From positions 352,837 through 380,771 of the forward strand of contig NZ_LR698973.1 in the NCBI RefSeq assembly GCF_902381825.1: a DNA stretch of 27,935 nucleotides. The letters are read 5' to 3'. Source of the stretch: Pseudocoprococcus catus. Its GTDB lineage: Bacteria; Bacillota; Clostridia; Lachnospirales; Lachnospiraceae. Under the pieces are notes generated by a model that made no database searches, had not been told where the DNA came from, and was given only the letters and a program-made list of their open reading frames with translations. This document shows, in pieces, positions 7,818 to 15,626 of the stretch. Positions within the stretch are counted from its first letter, which is position 1, and the number at the start of each line of letters is the position of its first letter. The position numbers were made by a program, and so were the translations under genes.

Positions 7818-8807
7818 ATGAGTGAACAGCTTGTTGAGGTTAAAGACTTGAAAGTAACTTATTATCAGAATGGTGTGGAAACACCGGTTGTGCGTAATGT
7901 CTCCTTTGAAATAAAGAAAAATGAGACGCTGGGTTTGGTAGGTGAATCCGGTTCGGGAAAAAGTGTGACATCGAAAGCAATTATGCGTCTGATTGCAGAA
8001 CCGCCTGGCAAAATTGCCAATGGAGAAATACTGTTTGAAGGAAAAAATCTTCTTAAAATGAAGGAAAAGCAGATGCAGAAGGTGAGAGGAAAAGATATTG
8101 CCATGATTTTTCAGGAACCAATGACATCCTTGAATCCTTTATATACATGCGGAAGTCAGATTGCAGAGGCAATTCTTTTACATAATAAATGCAGCAAGCA
8201 GGAAGCATGGGAGAGAGCCGTAGAGATTTTGAAGATGGTAGGTGTGCCGTCACCTGAAAAGAGAGCACAGTCTTATCCGCATGAATTATCCGGCGGTATG
8301 CGTCAGCGTGTCATGATAGCTATTGCCCTTAGCTGCAATCCGAGACTTTTGATTGCAGATGAACCAACAACAGCTCTGGATCCGACGATTCAGGCCCAGA
8401 TTTTGAAATTGATTCATGATATGCAGAAAGAAAAGGATATGTCCGTACTACTTATCACGCATGATATGGGTATTGTGGCAGAAAACTGTGACAGAGTGGC
8501 GGTTATGTATGCCGGTCAGATACTTGAAATTGCAGATGTGAAGACAATTTTCGGCAATCCGGCGCATCCGTATACCATTGGACTTTTGAAAGCTATTCCG
8601 AAGCTGGATGAAAAGGTGGATCGCCTTTACAATATTCGTGGCATGGTGCCAAGATTTAATGAGTTGCCGAATGGATGCACTTTTGGTCCGCGATGTGATT
8701 TTTGTGATAAAAAATGTGAAGAAGAGGCACCACAACTGGTGAATATGGGAGATGGCCATCTGGTCAGATGCCATTATGCCGGTTATCTGCCTGAAAGGGG
8801 GATTTGA
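7818..8807 (+). CDS. ABC transporter ATP-binding protein, DppD/OppD family
   Basis: This 329-residue ATPase powers the importer. Walker A GESGSGKS (42-49), Q-loop FQE around 98-100, signature LSGGM (157-161), Walker B LLIADEP with Glu182 and H-loop His215 are all intact. The C-terminal oligopeptide/dipeptide region holds the conserved cysteines Cys287, Cys293 and Cys300 plus Cys318 (CTFGPRC...C..KC pattern), proposed in relatives to bind an iron-sulfur cluster. AAAGGAGG is close before the ATG. The gene ends four bases before the start codon of its partner ATPase, so the two are probably translationally coupled and form a heterodimer. Confidence 0.94.
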   Translation: MSEQLVEVKDLKVTYYQNGVETPVVRNVSFEIKKNETLGLVGESGSGKSVTSKAIMRLIAEPPGKIANGEILFEGKNLLKMKEKQMQKVRGKDIAMIFQEPMTSLNPLYTCGSQIAEAILLHNKCSKQEAWERAVEILKMVGVPSPEKRAQSYPHELSGGMRQRVMIAIALSCNPRLLIADEPTTALDPTIQAQILKLIHDMQKEKDMSVLLITHDMGIVAENCDRVAVMYAGQILEIADVKTIFGNPAHPYTIGLLKAIPKLDEKVDRLYNIRGMVPRFNELPNGCTFGPRCDFCDKKCEEEAPQLVNMGDGHLVRCHYAGYLPERGI

Positions 8808-8811
8808 TTCA

Positions 8812-9792
8812 ATGGAAAAACTGCTGGAAGTCAGACATTTGAAAAAATATTTCCCTGTTAAAAAAGGATTTATTAAAAGAACAGTGGGCAGTGTCAAAGC
8901 TACGGATGATGTGACTTTTGATATCTATAAAGGCGAAACTTTTGGGCTCGTAGGAGAATCCGGATGTGGAAAAACAACGGTGGGCAAATTAATTTTGCAG
9001 CTGCATAAAGCAGATTCTGGAGAAATCCTTTTTGAAGGTACAGATTTAACAAAACTGTCCAAGAGTGAACTTCAAAAATACCGAAAAGATATCCAGATTA
9101 TTTTTCAGGATCCATACGGTTCATTGAATGCCAAAATGAAGGTGGGGACGATTCTTGCTGAAGGCATTAAAAAACACAAACTGCTGCCTCCGGATCAGAT
9201 TCAGCCGCGAGTGCTGGAACTGCTGAAACTGGTGGGGCTGCATGATAGTGATGTCAACAAGTATCCTCATGAGTTTTCAGGAGGACAGCGGCAGAGAATT
9301 GTTGTAGCCAGAGCATTGTCATTTAACCCGAAATTGATTGTCTGTGATGAGCCGGTATCGGCATTGGATGTATCTGTACAGGCACAGGTTTTGAATTTAC
9401 TGGAAGATCTCCAGAAAGAATTGGGAATTTCATATTTGTTTATTGCCCACGGCATGGCGGTTGTCCGCCATATTTCTCATAGAGTGGGTGTTATGTATCT
9501 CGGAAAAATGGTTGAGATTGCAGAAACAGATGAATTGTTTGAGCATTGTGGGCATCCTTACACACAGGCTCTGTTGTCCTCTGTGCCGGTAGCAAATCCT
9601 TTTCATAAGAAAAACCAGATTATGCTGGAGGGAGAAGTGCCGAATCCAATTAATCCGCCGACGGGATGTCGATTTCATCCGAGATGCCGTTTCGCCTGTG
9701 ACAAATGTAAACAGGAAGAACCGCAGTTGAGAAAAATTGCCCAGGGGCATGTGGTAGCCTGTCATTATCCTGAAAAGGTATATGGAAACTAA
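8812..9792 (+). CDS. ABC transporter ATP-binding protein, DppF/OppF family
   Basis: This 326-residue partner ATPase has Walker A GESGCGKT (48-55), signature FSGGQ (155-159), Walker B LIVCDEP with Glu180, and a C-terminal cysteine cluster (Cys286, Cys292, Cys296, Cys299, Cys317). The H-loop reads IAHGMAVV: His213 is kept, but the residue after it is Gly instead of the usual Asp (SHDL). The open frame extends back into the preceding gene. The ATG at 8812 has AAAGGGGG about nine bases upstream and starts the typical MEKLLEVRHLKKYF sequence. As the last transporter gene in this set, it completes a five-component peptide-class importer. Confidence 0.93.
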   Translation: MEKLLEVRHLKKYFPVKKGFIKRTVGSVKATDDVTFDIYKGETFGLVGESGCGKTTVGKLILQLHKADSGEILFEGTDLTKLSKSELQKYRKDIQIIFQDPYGSLNAKMKVGTILAEGIKKHKLLPPDQIQPRVLELLKLVGLHDSDVNKYPHEFSGGQRQRIVVARALSFNPKLIVCDEPVSALDVSVQAQVLNLLEDLQKELGISYLFIAHGMAVVRHISHRVGVMYLGKMVEIAETDELFEHCGHPYTQALLSSVPVANPFHKKNQIMLEGEVPNPINPPTGCRFHPRCRFACDKCKQEEPQLRKIAQGHVVACHYPEKVYGN

Positions 9793-9822
9793 TGAACTAA
9801 AATTTAAAAGGAAGTGCTGAAA

Positions 9823-10986
9823 ATGGGAAAAAGCGAAGACCTGATGAAAGGAATTGACCGTGTCGGTATTTTCGAACGGATGAAAGATTATGAAGATATG
9901 GCATTTGAGACCCGGGCAATTGATGTTGGCAATGACAGCGGACGTTCGGCGATGCCGATTTATGCTTCCGTCACCGGAGATACTTATCAGAGACATGGGG
10001 ATCCTTCAAGAGATGCTATTTCTACATGCATCGCATCTTTAGAAGGTATGAATTACTGCCTGGTGACAGGCAGCGGTGTATCAGCAATGACACTGCCGAT
10101 GCTGGCTTTATTGAAAAAGGGTGACAGAATTATCTGTCATAAAGATTTGTACATATGGACGTATTTCTTTGTGAGGGAAGATTTGCCGAGATTATGTGAT
10201 ATTCAGGTAGATATGGTGGATTTTACTGATTTAAATGCCCTTGAAGCGGCATTGAAAAAAGAACCGGCAAGGATGGTGGTATTTGAGACTATTGCCAATC
10301 CGCTACTTCATGTGGCCGATATGAAAGCCTGCTGTGAACTGGCACATCAATACGGTGCGCTGGCCCTGGTGGATAATACATTTGCCTCGCCTTATCTTTG
10401 TAGACCGGCAGAGCTTGGTGCCGATATTGTGGCAGAGAGTCTGACAAAATATATCAACGGCCACGGAGATGCCCTTGGTGGTTCTATTTCCACCAACAGC
10501 CATGCGATTTATTATGAACTGCAGCGAATGATGGGTGTTGTGGGTTGCTGTGCAAGTCCATTTAATTCTTTCCTTATTTCAAGAGGGGTTCAGACACTGG
10601 GAATCCGTATGGAAAGACATTGTGACAATGCGGAAAAGTTGGTGGAATACTTGAGAACAAAGCCGTTTGTTCTGGATTTAACTTATCCCGGAATGCAAGA
10701 ACACCCGCAGCATGAGATAGCAGCATGTCAGTTAAAGCGTTTTGGCGGTGTATTATGTTTCAGACTGGATATAGATCATGAAACATTGTATGAGAAATTC
10801 CTGCCGGAGCTGAAACTGTTTAAACACTGGGTAAGTCTTGGCGAGGGACATTCATTGATCAGTCCGAAGGATGAGGACAAGGAAAAAGGAATTCCGGCAG
10901 ATTTTATTCGTGTAGCGGTGGGTCTTGAAAATTGTGATGACCTGATTTGTGACCTGGAAAGAGCATTTAAACGTATATTTGGATAA
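9823..10986 (+). CDS. PLP-dependent Cys/Met metabolism enzyme (cystathionine gamma-lyase/methionine gamma-lyase-like)
   Basis: This 387-residue fold-type I PLP enzyme should catalyse beta/gamma elimination or replacement on a sulfur amino acid or related conjugate. Visible landmarks are [13 protein letters not shown] (Tyr55 and Arg57 for phosphate binding, 55-67 region), VTGSGVSAM, Tyr110 in DLYIWT, Asp184 in LVDNTF, PLP Lys209 in [11 protein letters not shown], and Arg363 near the C-terminus. Where family members usually have an ESL..HP loop, this one reads [15 protein letters not shown]. The usual LYG(G/C)T active-site turn reads LYIWT. Both suggest a divergent substrate. The ATG at 9823 has AAGGA ten bases upstream; the in-frame GTG at 9814 is too close to that site. 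It lies between the importer and ulaG, so it probably acts on the imported compound. Confidence 0.85.
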   Translation: MGKSEDLMKGIDRVGIFERMKDYEDMAFETRAIDVGNDSGRSAMPIYASVTGDTYQRHGDPSRDAISTCIASLEGMNYCLVTGSGVSAMTLPMLALLKKGDRIICHKDLYIWTYFFVREDLPRLCDIQVDMVDFTDLNALEAALKKEPARMVVFETIANPLLHVADMKACCELAHQYGALALVDNTFASPYLCRPAELGADIVAESLTKYINGHGDALGGSISTNSHAIYYELQRMMGVVGCCASPFNSFLISRGVQTLGIRMERHCDNAEKLVEYLRTKPFVLDLTYPGMQEHPQHEIAACQLKRFGGVLCFRLDIDHETLYEKFLPELKLFKHWVSLGEGHSLISPKDEDKEKGIPADFIRVAVGLENCDDLICDLERAFKRIFG

Positions 10987-11005
10987 TACATGTAAAGGGG
11001 AGCCT

Positions 11006-12109
11006 ATGTCTAAAATTGATGAAATTACAAGAGAAAGCTGGATTATGAGTACATTTCCTGAATGGGGAACATGGCTCAATGAGGAAATTGAACATGAAGT
11101 TGTGGCACCGGGAAACGTGGCCATGTGGTGGCTTGGATGTACAGGTATCTGGATTAAAACACCGCAGGACTGCAATATTTCAGTAGATTTGTGGTGCGGT
11201 AACGGCAAAAGAACCCATGGTGACGGTAAAATGAAAGTCGGACATCAGATGGCGAATATGTGCGGTGCCAGAATGATGCAGCCAAATCTAAGAGCTATCC
11301 CTTTTGTGATAGATCCTTTCGAAATAAAAAAAGTTGATGCGGTTCTGGCAACCCATTATCATCAGGATCATATGAGTGCAGAATATGCTTCTCATGTCAT
11401 CAAAAGTAATCTGACAACATTTGATGCAGAGGGCAAAGAAATTCCTGTTCCATTTATCGGTCCAAAGAAATCCGTGGAATTGTGGCAGAAATGGGGTGTT
11501 CCTGCGGACAGATGCATCACCGTCAAACCGGGAGATGTGATTAAGATTAAAGATTTGGAAATCATTGCATTAGATTCTTTTGACAGAACCTGTATTGTTA
11601 CAACAGATTCTCAGGGGCCTGACAGAGAAGAACTGACAGGTATCTGTCCAACGGATATGGATGATAAGGCAGTGAATTATCTGATTAAAACACCGGGGGG
11701 CAATATTTATCACAGTGGAGATTCTCATTATTCTATTTATTTTGCAAAACACGGAAAGGATTATGATATAGATGTTGCATTCGGCTCTTATGGAGAAAAT
11801 CCAATCGGTATGCAGGATAAAATGACTTCATGTGACATTCTTCGTATGGCTGAAGCATTGAGATGTAAAGTAGTCATTCCGATTCATTATGATGTGTGGA
11901 CCAACTTTATGGCAGATGTCAATGAAATCCGGGTACTTTATGATATGAAGAAGGACAGACTGGATTATCAGTTCCATCCATTTTTCTGGGAAGTGGGCGG
12001 CAAATATATTTATCCTCAGGATAAGGACAAACGGGCTTATCATCATCGCAGAGGTTTTGAGGACTGCTTTGAGGCGCCTCAGAATATTCCGTATAGATCC
12101 TGTCTGTAA
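11006..12109 (+). CDS. ulaG: L-ascorbate-6-phosphate lactonase UlaG (metallo-beta-lactamase fold)
   Basis: This 367-residue lactonase hydrolyses L-ascorbate-6-phosphate to 3-keto-L-gulonate-6-phosphate in known Ula pathways. It is very similar along its length to E. coli UlaG as I remember it: [56 protein letters not shown], and the PRGFDDCF-like RRGFEDCF end. The metal motif is THYHQDH (His117, His119, Asp121, His122), with Asp239 and His294 further on. The ATG at 11006 follows AAAGGGG by five bases; the longer frame back to 10949 overlaps the PLP enzyme gene. The odd point is context: ulaG normally accompanies a PTS ascorbate transporter, whereas here it follows a peptide-class ABC importer and an FGGY kinase. 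Confidence 0.9.
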   Translation: MSKIDEITRESWIMSTFPEWGTWLNEEIEHEVVAPGNVAMWWLGCTGIWIKTPQDCNISVDLWCGNGKRTHGDGKMKVGHQMANMCGARMMQPNLRAIPFVIDPFEIKKVDAVLATHYHQDHMSAEYASHVIKSNLTTFDAEGKEIPVPFIGPKKSVELWQKWGVPADRCITVKPGDVIKIKDLEIIALDSFDRTCIVTTDSQGPDREELTGICPTDMDDKAVNYLIKTPGGNIYHSGDSHYSIYFAKHGKDYDIDVAFGSYGENPIGMQDKMTSCDILRMAEALRCKVVIPIHYDVWTNFMADVNEIRVLYDMKKDRLDYQFHPFFWEVGGKYIYPQDKDKRAYHHRRGFEDCFEAPQNIPYRSCL

Positions 12110-12120
12110 TGGAGGCATTT

Positions 12121-12966
12121 ATGGATAAAAAATATTGTCTGGGTCTTTATGAGAAGGCCATGCCAGGAAATCTGACCATGGCGGAGAAACTGACAGCCGC
12201 CAGGGAAGCCGGCTATGATTATCTGGAAATGAGTGTGGATGAGACTGACGAAAAGCTGGCCCGGTTGGATATGAGCCGTGAGGAGAGAAAAGAACTGACA
12301 CTTTTAATGGAAAAGACCGGGATGCCGATTCGTTCCATGTGTCTGAGCGGCCATCGCAGATATTCTCTTGGAAGCGCCGAGGGGGCAGAGCAGAGTCTGC
12401 GCATCATGGAAAAAGCAATTGAACTGGCGGATGATTTGGGTATTCGGATTATCCAGTTGGCTGGATACGATGTTTATTACGAATCTTCTACATATGATAC
12501 AAAAAAACGATTTCTGGATAATCTTCGCAAAGCAGCGGCAATGGCAGAAAAGGCCGGCGTTCTGTTGGGTTTTGAGACTATGGAAACGGAATTTATGAAT
12601 ACAGTAGAAAAGGCCATGAAATATGTTTGCCTGGTGGATTCTCCTTATTTGCAGATTTATCCGGATATCGGCAATCTGACAAATGCAGCTGTGACGTATA
12701 AACAGGATATTTATGATGACATGGCACTTGGGAAAGGACATTTGATTGCGATGCATCTGAAAGAAACTGTACCGGGAAAATTCCGGGAAATTCCTTTTGG
12801 AGAAGGACATGTTGATTTTGAAAAAGCAGTCAGAAAAGCCTGGGAGTTAAATATTAGACGCTATGTAACGGAATTCTGGTATACAGGCAATTTACAATGG
12901 AAGGAAGAACTGCTTCATATATGTCAGAAATTTAATGAACTGCTGGAAGAAATTTCTAACAGTTAG
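12121..12966 (+). CDS. ulaE: L-ribulose-5-phosphate / L-xylulose-5-phosphate 3-epimerase (UlaE/SgbU family)
   Basis: This is a 281-residue TIM-barrel epimerase of the xylose-isomerase-like superfamily. It closely follows the E. coli UlaE/SgbU pattern: LGLYEKAMP, LEMSVDETDEKLARLD, SMCLSGHRRYSLGS, IIQLAGYDVYY, YPDIGNL and PFGEGHVDFE. The four metal ligands fall where expected: Glu152, Asp182, His212 and Glu251. In known pathways it converts L-xylulose-5-phosphate to L-ribulose-5-phosphate after decarboxylation of keto-gulonate phosphate. GGAGG lies five bases before the ATG at 12121; an upstream ATG at 12109 overlaps the ulaG stop and is less likely. It pairs functionally with ulaG, although no decarboxylase (UlaD) or 4-epimerase (UlaF) gene appears in the window. 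Confidence 0.9.
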   Translation: MDKKYCLGLYEKAMPGNLTMAEKLTAAREAGYDYLEMSVDETDEKLARLDMSREERKELTLLMEKTGMPIRSMCLSGHRRYSLGSAEGAEQSLRIMEKAIELADDLGIRIIQLAGYDVYYESSTYDTKKRFLDNLRKAAAMAEKAGVLLGFETMETEFMNTVEKAMKYVCLVDSPYLQIYPDIGNLTNAAVTYKQDIYDDMALGKGHLIAMHLKETVPGKFREIPFGEGHVDFEKAVRKAWELNIRRYVTEFWYTGNLQWKEELLHICQKFNELLEEISNS

Positions 12967-12988
12967 TTTTTGGGAAGGATAAGATTCT

Positions 12989-14035
12989 ATGAAAGTAGAA
13001 AAGAAAATCATTTCAAATTTGACGAAATGTTATTCGATTGCGCCGCTGCATTATCATGAGCAGGATTATATCCTTGTGGCGGCTGAAAAACAGGATCCAT
13101 GTCTTTTATTTGATTGTGAAGGCAATCAGGTAGACAAGGTATGGGACGGACCCGGTGGAACAATGAGTATGGTTCAGGTGCCGGGAACGGATGGCCAGTT
13201 TCTGGCAACGCACCGTTTTTATTCACCGAATGATTCAAAAGAGGCGGAAATTGTTATTGTGACACCAAAAGCAAAGGGAGACTGGGAAGTCAGAACGCTG
13301 GTCAAATTGCCTTTTGTTCACCGTTTTGATATTCTGGAGAGAAACGGTGTCCATTATCTCATTGCCTGTGCATTGAAATCCGGTCATGAGTACAAAGAGG
13401 ACTGGTCCATGCCGGGAAAAGTTTATGCTGCCGTTTTGCCGGAGGATTTAAGCGGATTTGATGAAAATCATCAGCTAAAATTGGAAGTGCTGAAGGATGA
13501 GATGCTGAAAAATCACGGCTATTACAGGATACCGGAACAGGATAAAGATACCTGCGTGATTTCTGCAGACTGCGGCGTCTACCTTTTTACACCGCCGGCA
13601 AAACTGAATGAGTCATGGGAGATTAAACAGTTGATAGATACGCCTGCCAGTGATGCAGTTCTTGTGGATTTAGATGAGGATGGAGAGAAAGAGCTGGTGG
13701 TTTTATCTCCTTTTCACGGTGATGTGATCAGTATTTATAAAAAGACAGATAGTGTTTATCAGAAAGTTTATGAGTATGAAAAGACAGCTGAATTTACTCA
13801 TGCCATTTACGGCGGTATGCTCTGCGGACATCCGGCTGCAGTCATCGGGCACCGAAAGGGTGAACGAAATCTAATTGCATTCAGTTGGAATAAAGCGGAA
13901 AAGAAATACCAGGCAGAAATTATCGACAGAGACTGCGGACCGGCCAATGTTTTTCATTATATGAAGGACGGTGCTGACAGACTGATTTCTGCCAACAGAG
14001 AAATCGACGAGGTTGCACTCTATACACTGTCATAA
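12989..14035 (+). CDS. FG-GAP/VCBS-like beta-propeller protein, possible sugar-modifying enzyme
   Basis: This 348-residue soluble protein has no signal peptide. It shows repeating short beta-strand blocks consistent with a propeller and one calcium-type FG-GAP loop, DLDEDGEKEL (Asp227, Asp229, Asp231). Conserved-looking histidine motifs stand out: THRF (His75), VHRFD (His111), GHEYKEDW (His133), FHGD (His243), EFTHAIYGG (His271) and GHRKGERN (His288). This looks like a metal or catalytic site rather than an adhesive repeat protein. Fungal aldos-2-ulose dehydratase has an FG-GAP-like propeller domain, so a lyase or isomerase acting on a keto-sugar is a reasonable guess, not a demonstration. 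The start follows GGGAAGGATA. It is the last gene of the operon, 22 bases after ulaE. I do not recognise a named family. Confidence 0.8.
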   Translation: MKVEKKIISNLTKCYSIAPLHYHEQDYILVAAEKQDPCLLFDCEGNQVDKVWDGPGGTMSMVQVPGTDGQFLATHRFYSPNDSKEAEIVIVTPKAKGDWEVRTLVKLPFVHRFDILERNGVHYLIACALKSGHEYKEDWSMPGKVYAAVLPEDLSGFDENHQLKLEVLKDEMLKNHGYYRIPEQDKDTCVISADCGVYLFTPPAKLNESWEIKQLIDTPASDAVLVDLDEDGEKELVVLSPFHGDVISIYKKTDSVYQKVYEYEKTAEFTHAIYGGMLCGHPAAVIGHRKGERNLIAFSWNKAEKKYQAEIIDRDCGPANVFHYMKDGADRLISANREIDEVALYTLS

Positions 14036-14079
14036 TCTCAATATAAAAATATGCCAATAACTTCTTTAACTTCATAAAC

Positions 14080-14120
14080 CCTCCCAGAGAAATTATATGC
14101 TTTGGGAGGTCTCCTTATTT
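14080..14120 (+). terminator. Hairpin ending the Ula-like operon (weak terminator)
   Basis: CCTCCCA (14080-14086) pairs with TGGGAGG (14103-14109) across a 16-base loop, followed by T-rich CTCCTTATTTAT. It is the only termination-like structure between the propeller gene and the MATE gene. The long loop and interrupted T-run suggest leaky termination. Confidence 0.5.
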
Positions 14121-14146
14121 ATACGCTTGTTTATGCAGGAAATAAG

Positions 14147-15499
14147 ATGATGAAAATTCAACGGAAAAATAGTGGAATGGATATGCTTCGTGGATCGCTG
14201 TCAGGAAATATTATCCGATTTGCGCTGCCCCTTGCGGGCAGCAGTATGCTACAGCAGCTTTTTAATGCGGCGGATACAGCGATTGTCGGCAGATTTGACG
14301 GCAGACAGGCACTGGCAGCGGTGGGCAGTAATACCATGATTATCAGTCTTTTTGTAAACATGTTTGTAGGCTTGTCTATCGGCGCCAATGTTGTGATTGC
14401 CAAATATGTCGGACAAAGGCAGGAAGAAAAGATAAAAAAGTCGGTGCATACGGTTATGTTTCTGGCAGTACTCAGCGGACTGTTTCTTCTTGTTTTTGGA
14501 CAGATGACAGCAGAAAAGATATTGACGTTGATGCAGACCCCGGAAGATGTGATGGCGCAAGCGGTGCTCTATCTGAAAATTTATTGCCTTGGAATGCCAT
14601 TTATGATGGTTTATAATTTTGGGGCGGCAGTGCTTCGATGCAAAGGTGATACAAGATGTCCTTTGTATGCGCTGATTTTATCAGGAATCTTGAATGTGGG
14701 CCTGAATCTACTCTTTGTCGTTGCTTTCAAAATGGGCGTAGCCGGAGTTGGAATAGCGACGGTTATTGCCAATGGTGTAAGCGGAAGTCTTGTGTGCTGC
14801 TTTCTGATGCAGGAAAAAGGATCGATGCATCTTTCTGTAAAGGCCATGCAGTTGGATAAAAAATATCTGAAAGAAGTATTGCAGGTAGGAATACCGGCAG
14901 GTATACAGGGAATGTGTTTTTCAGTTGCAAATGTGTGTATACAATCTGCTGTCAACTGCTTTGGGGCGGAAGGAAGTGCCGGCTTTTCTATTGCTTTAAC
15001 GTTTGAAAGTTTGACCTATTACATTTCAAATGCTTTCGGACAGGCGGCGGTGACTTTTACCAGTCAAAACTACAGCGTCGGCAATATAAAAAGGTGCAGA
15101 CAGATTTTTAATTGGTGCCTTTTACTTGGAGGTGTATTGTGTGAAAGCATCAGTTTGCTTTTTGTGGCAGGACATCGATGGTTGATACCGTTTTTTACAT
15201 CGGATGCCGGGGCTGCTGCTTATGCACTTATCAGAATGCAGCGAGTGGTGACTTTTAATGGTATGACGGCCGGATATGAAGTCGGAAGCGGACTTTTAAG
15301 AGCAATGGGGCATTCTCTGCAACCGGCATTACTGGTGGTAGTCGGATGTTGCGGCTTTCGTATTTTGTGGATTTTAACCGCTTTTCGCCGGATTGGGACC
15401 TTTGAAATATTGATGAATGCCTATCCTTTATCGTGGCTTGTAACGGATATACTTATTTTTGTTACATATAAATATTACATAACTATTAGCACTCGTTAA
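14147..15499 (+). CDS. MATE-family multidrug/Na+ antiporter
   Basis: This 450-residue integral membrane exporter has about 12 hydrophobic helices. The first MatE domain starts with IIRFALPLAGSSMLQQLFNAADTAIVG, the family's hallmark (P-x-x-x-x-x-L-Q...N-x-x-D), and FVGLSIGANVVIAKYVGQ follows. The second domain starts near LKEVLQVGIPAGIQGM. The ATG at 14147 follows AGGA by six bases; the frame opens back to a TTG at 14102 inside the preceding hairpin, which is rejected. Its stop codon at 15497-15499 lies within the CIRCE element of htpG, whose downstream arm and T-run probably also terminate this transcript. The substrate cannot be read from sequence. It might be reached by read-through from the operon above, as I see no strong promoter of its own. 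Confidence 0.92.
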   Translation: MMKIQRKNSGMDMLRGSLSGNIIRFALPLAGSSMLQQLFNAADTAIVGRFDGRQALAAVGSNTMIISLFVNMFVGLSIGANVVIAKYVGQRQEEKIKKSVHTVMFLAVLSGLFLLVFGQMTAEKILTLMQTPEDVMAQAVLYLKIYCLGMPFMMVYNFGAAVLRCKGDTRCPLYALILSGILNVGLNLLFVVAFKMGVAGVGIATVIANGVSGSLVCCFLMQEKGSMHLSVKAMQLDKKYLKEVLQVGIPAGIQGMCFSVANVCIQSAVNCFGAEGSAGFSIALTFESLTYYISNAFGQAAVTFTSQNYSVGNIKRCRQIFNWCLLLGGVLCESISLLFVAGHRWLIPFFTSDAGAAAYALIRMQRVVTFNGMTAGYEVGSGLLRAMGHSLQPALLVVVGCCGFRILWILTAFRRIGTFEILMNAYPLSWLVTDILIFVTYKYYITISTR

Positions 15500-15512
15500 A
15501 AATGAGTGCTAA
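15486..15512. promoter_or_regulatory. CIRCE element (HrcA operator) that doubles as a terminator
   Basis: TTAGCACTC, nine bases, then GAGTGCTAA is an exact match to the CIRCE consensus bound by the heat-shock repressor HrcA. It starts inside the MATE gene, contains that gene's stop codon in its spacer, and is followed by TTTTTTCTT, so as RNA it forms a rho-independent terminator. It lies eight bases upstream of the htpG -35 box. Confidence 0.93.
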
Positions 15513-15519
15513 TTTTTTC

Positions 15520-15548
15520 TTGACATTTGGAAATAAAGGTATTACAAT
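15520..15548 (+). promoter_or_regulatory. Sigma-A promoter of htpG
   Basis: TTGACA (15520-15525), a 17-base spacer and TACAAT (15543-15548) form a strong vegetative promoter. The predicted transcript starts near 15555 and has a leader of about 70 bases before the htpG ATG. Confidence 0.85.
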
Positions 15549-15626
15549 ACTTGTTAGCAGAAGACGCTGATGACTGCCAATGGTTGGCATTTTATTATAT
15601 TATTGTATAGAACAGGAGTGTTGAAT

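Noticed and set aside
9430..9996. Minus-strand open frame of 188 codons across the DppF/PLP-enzyme junction
   Set aside because: It is antisense to two well-supported genes and shows no plausible protein pattern.
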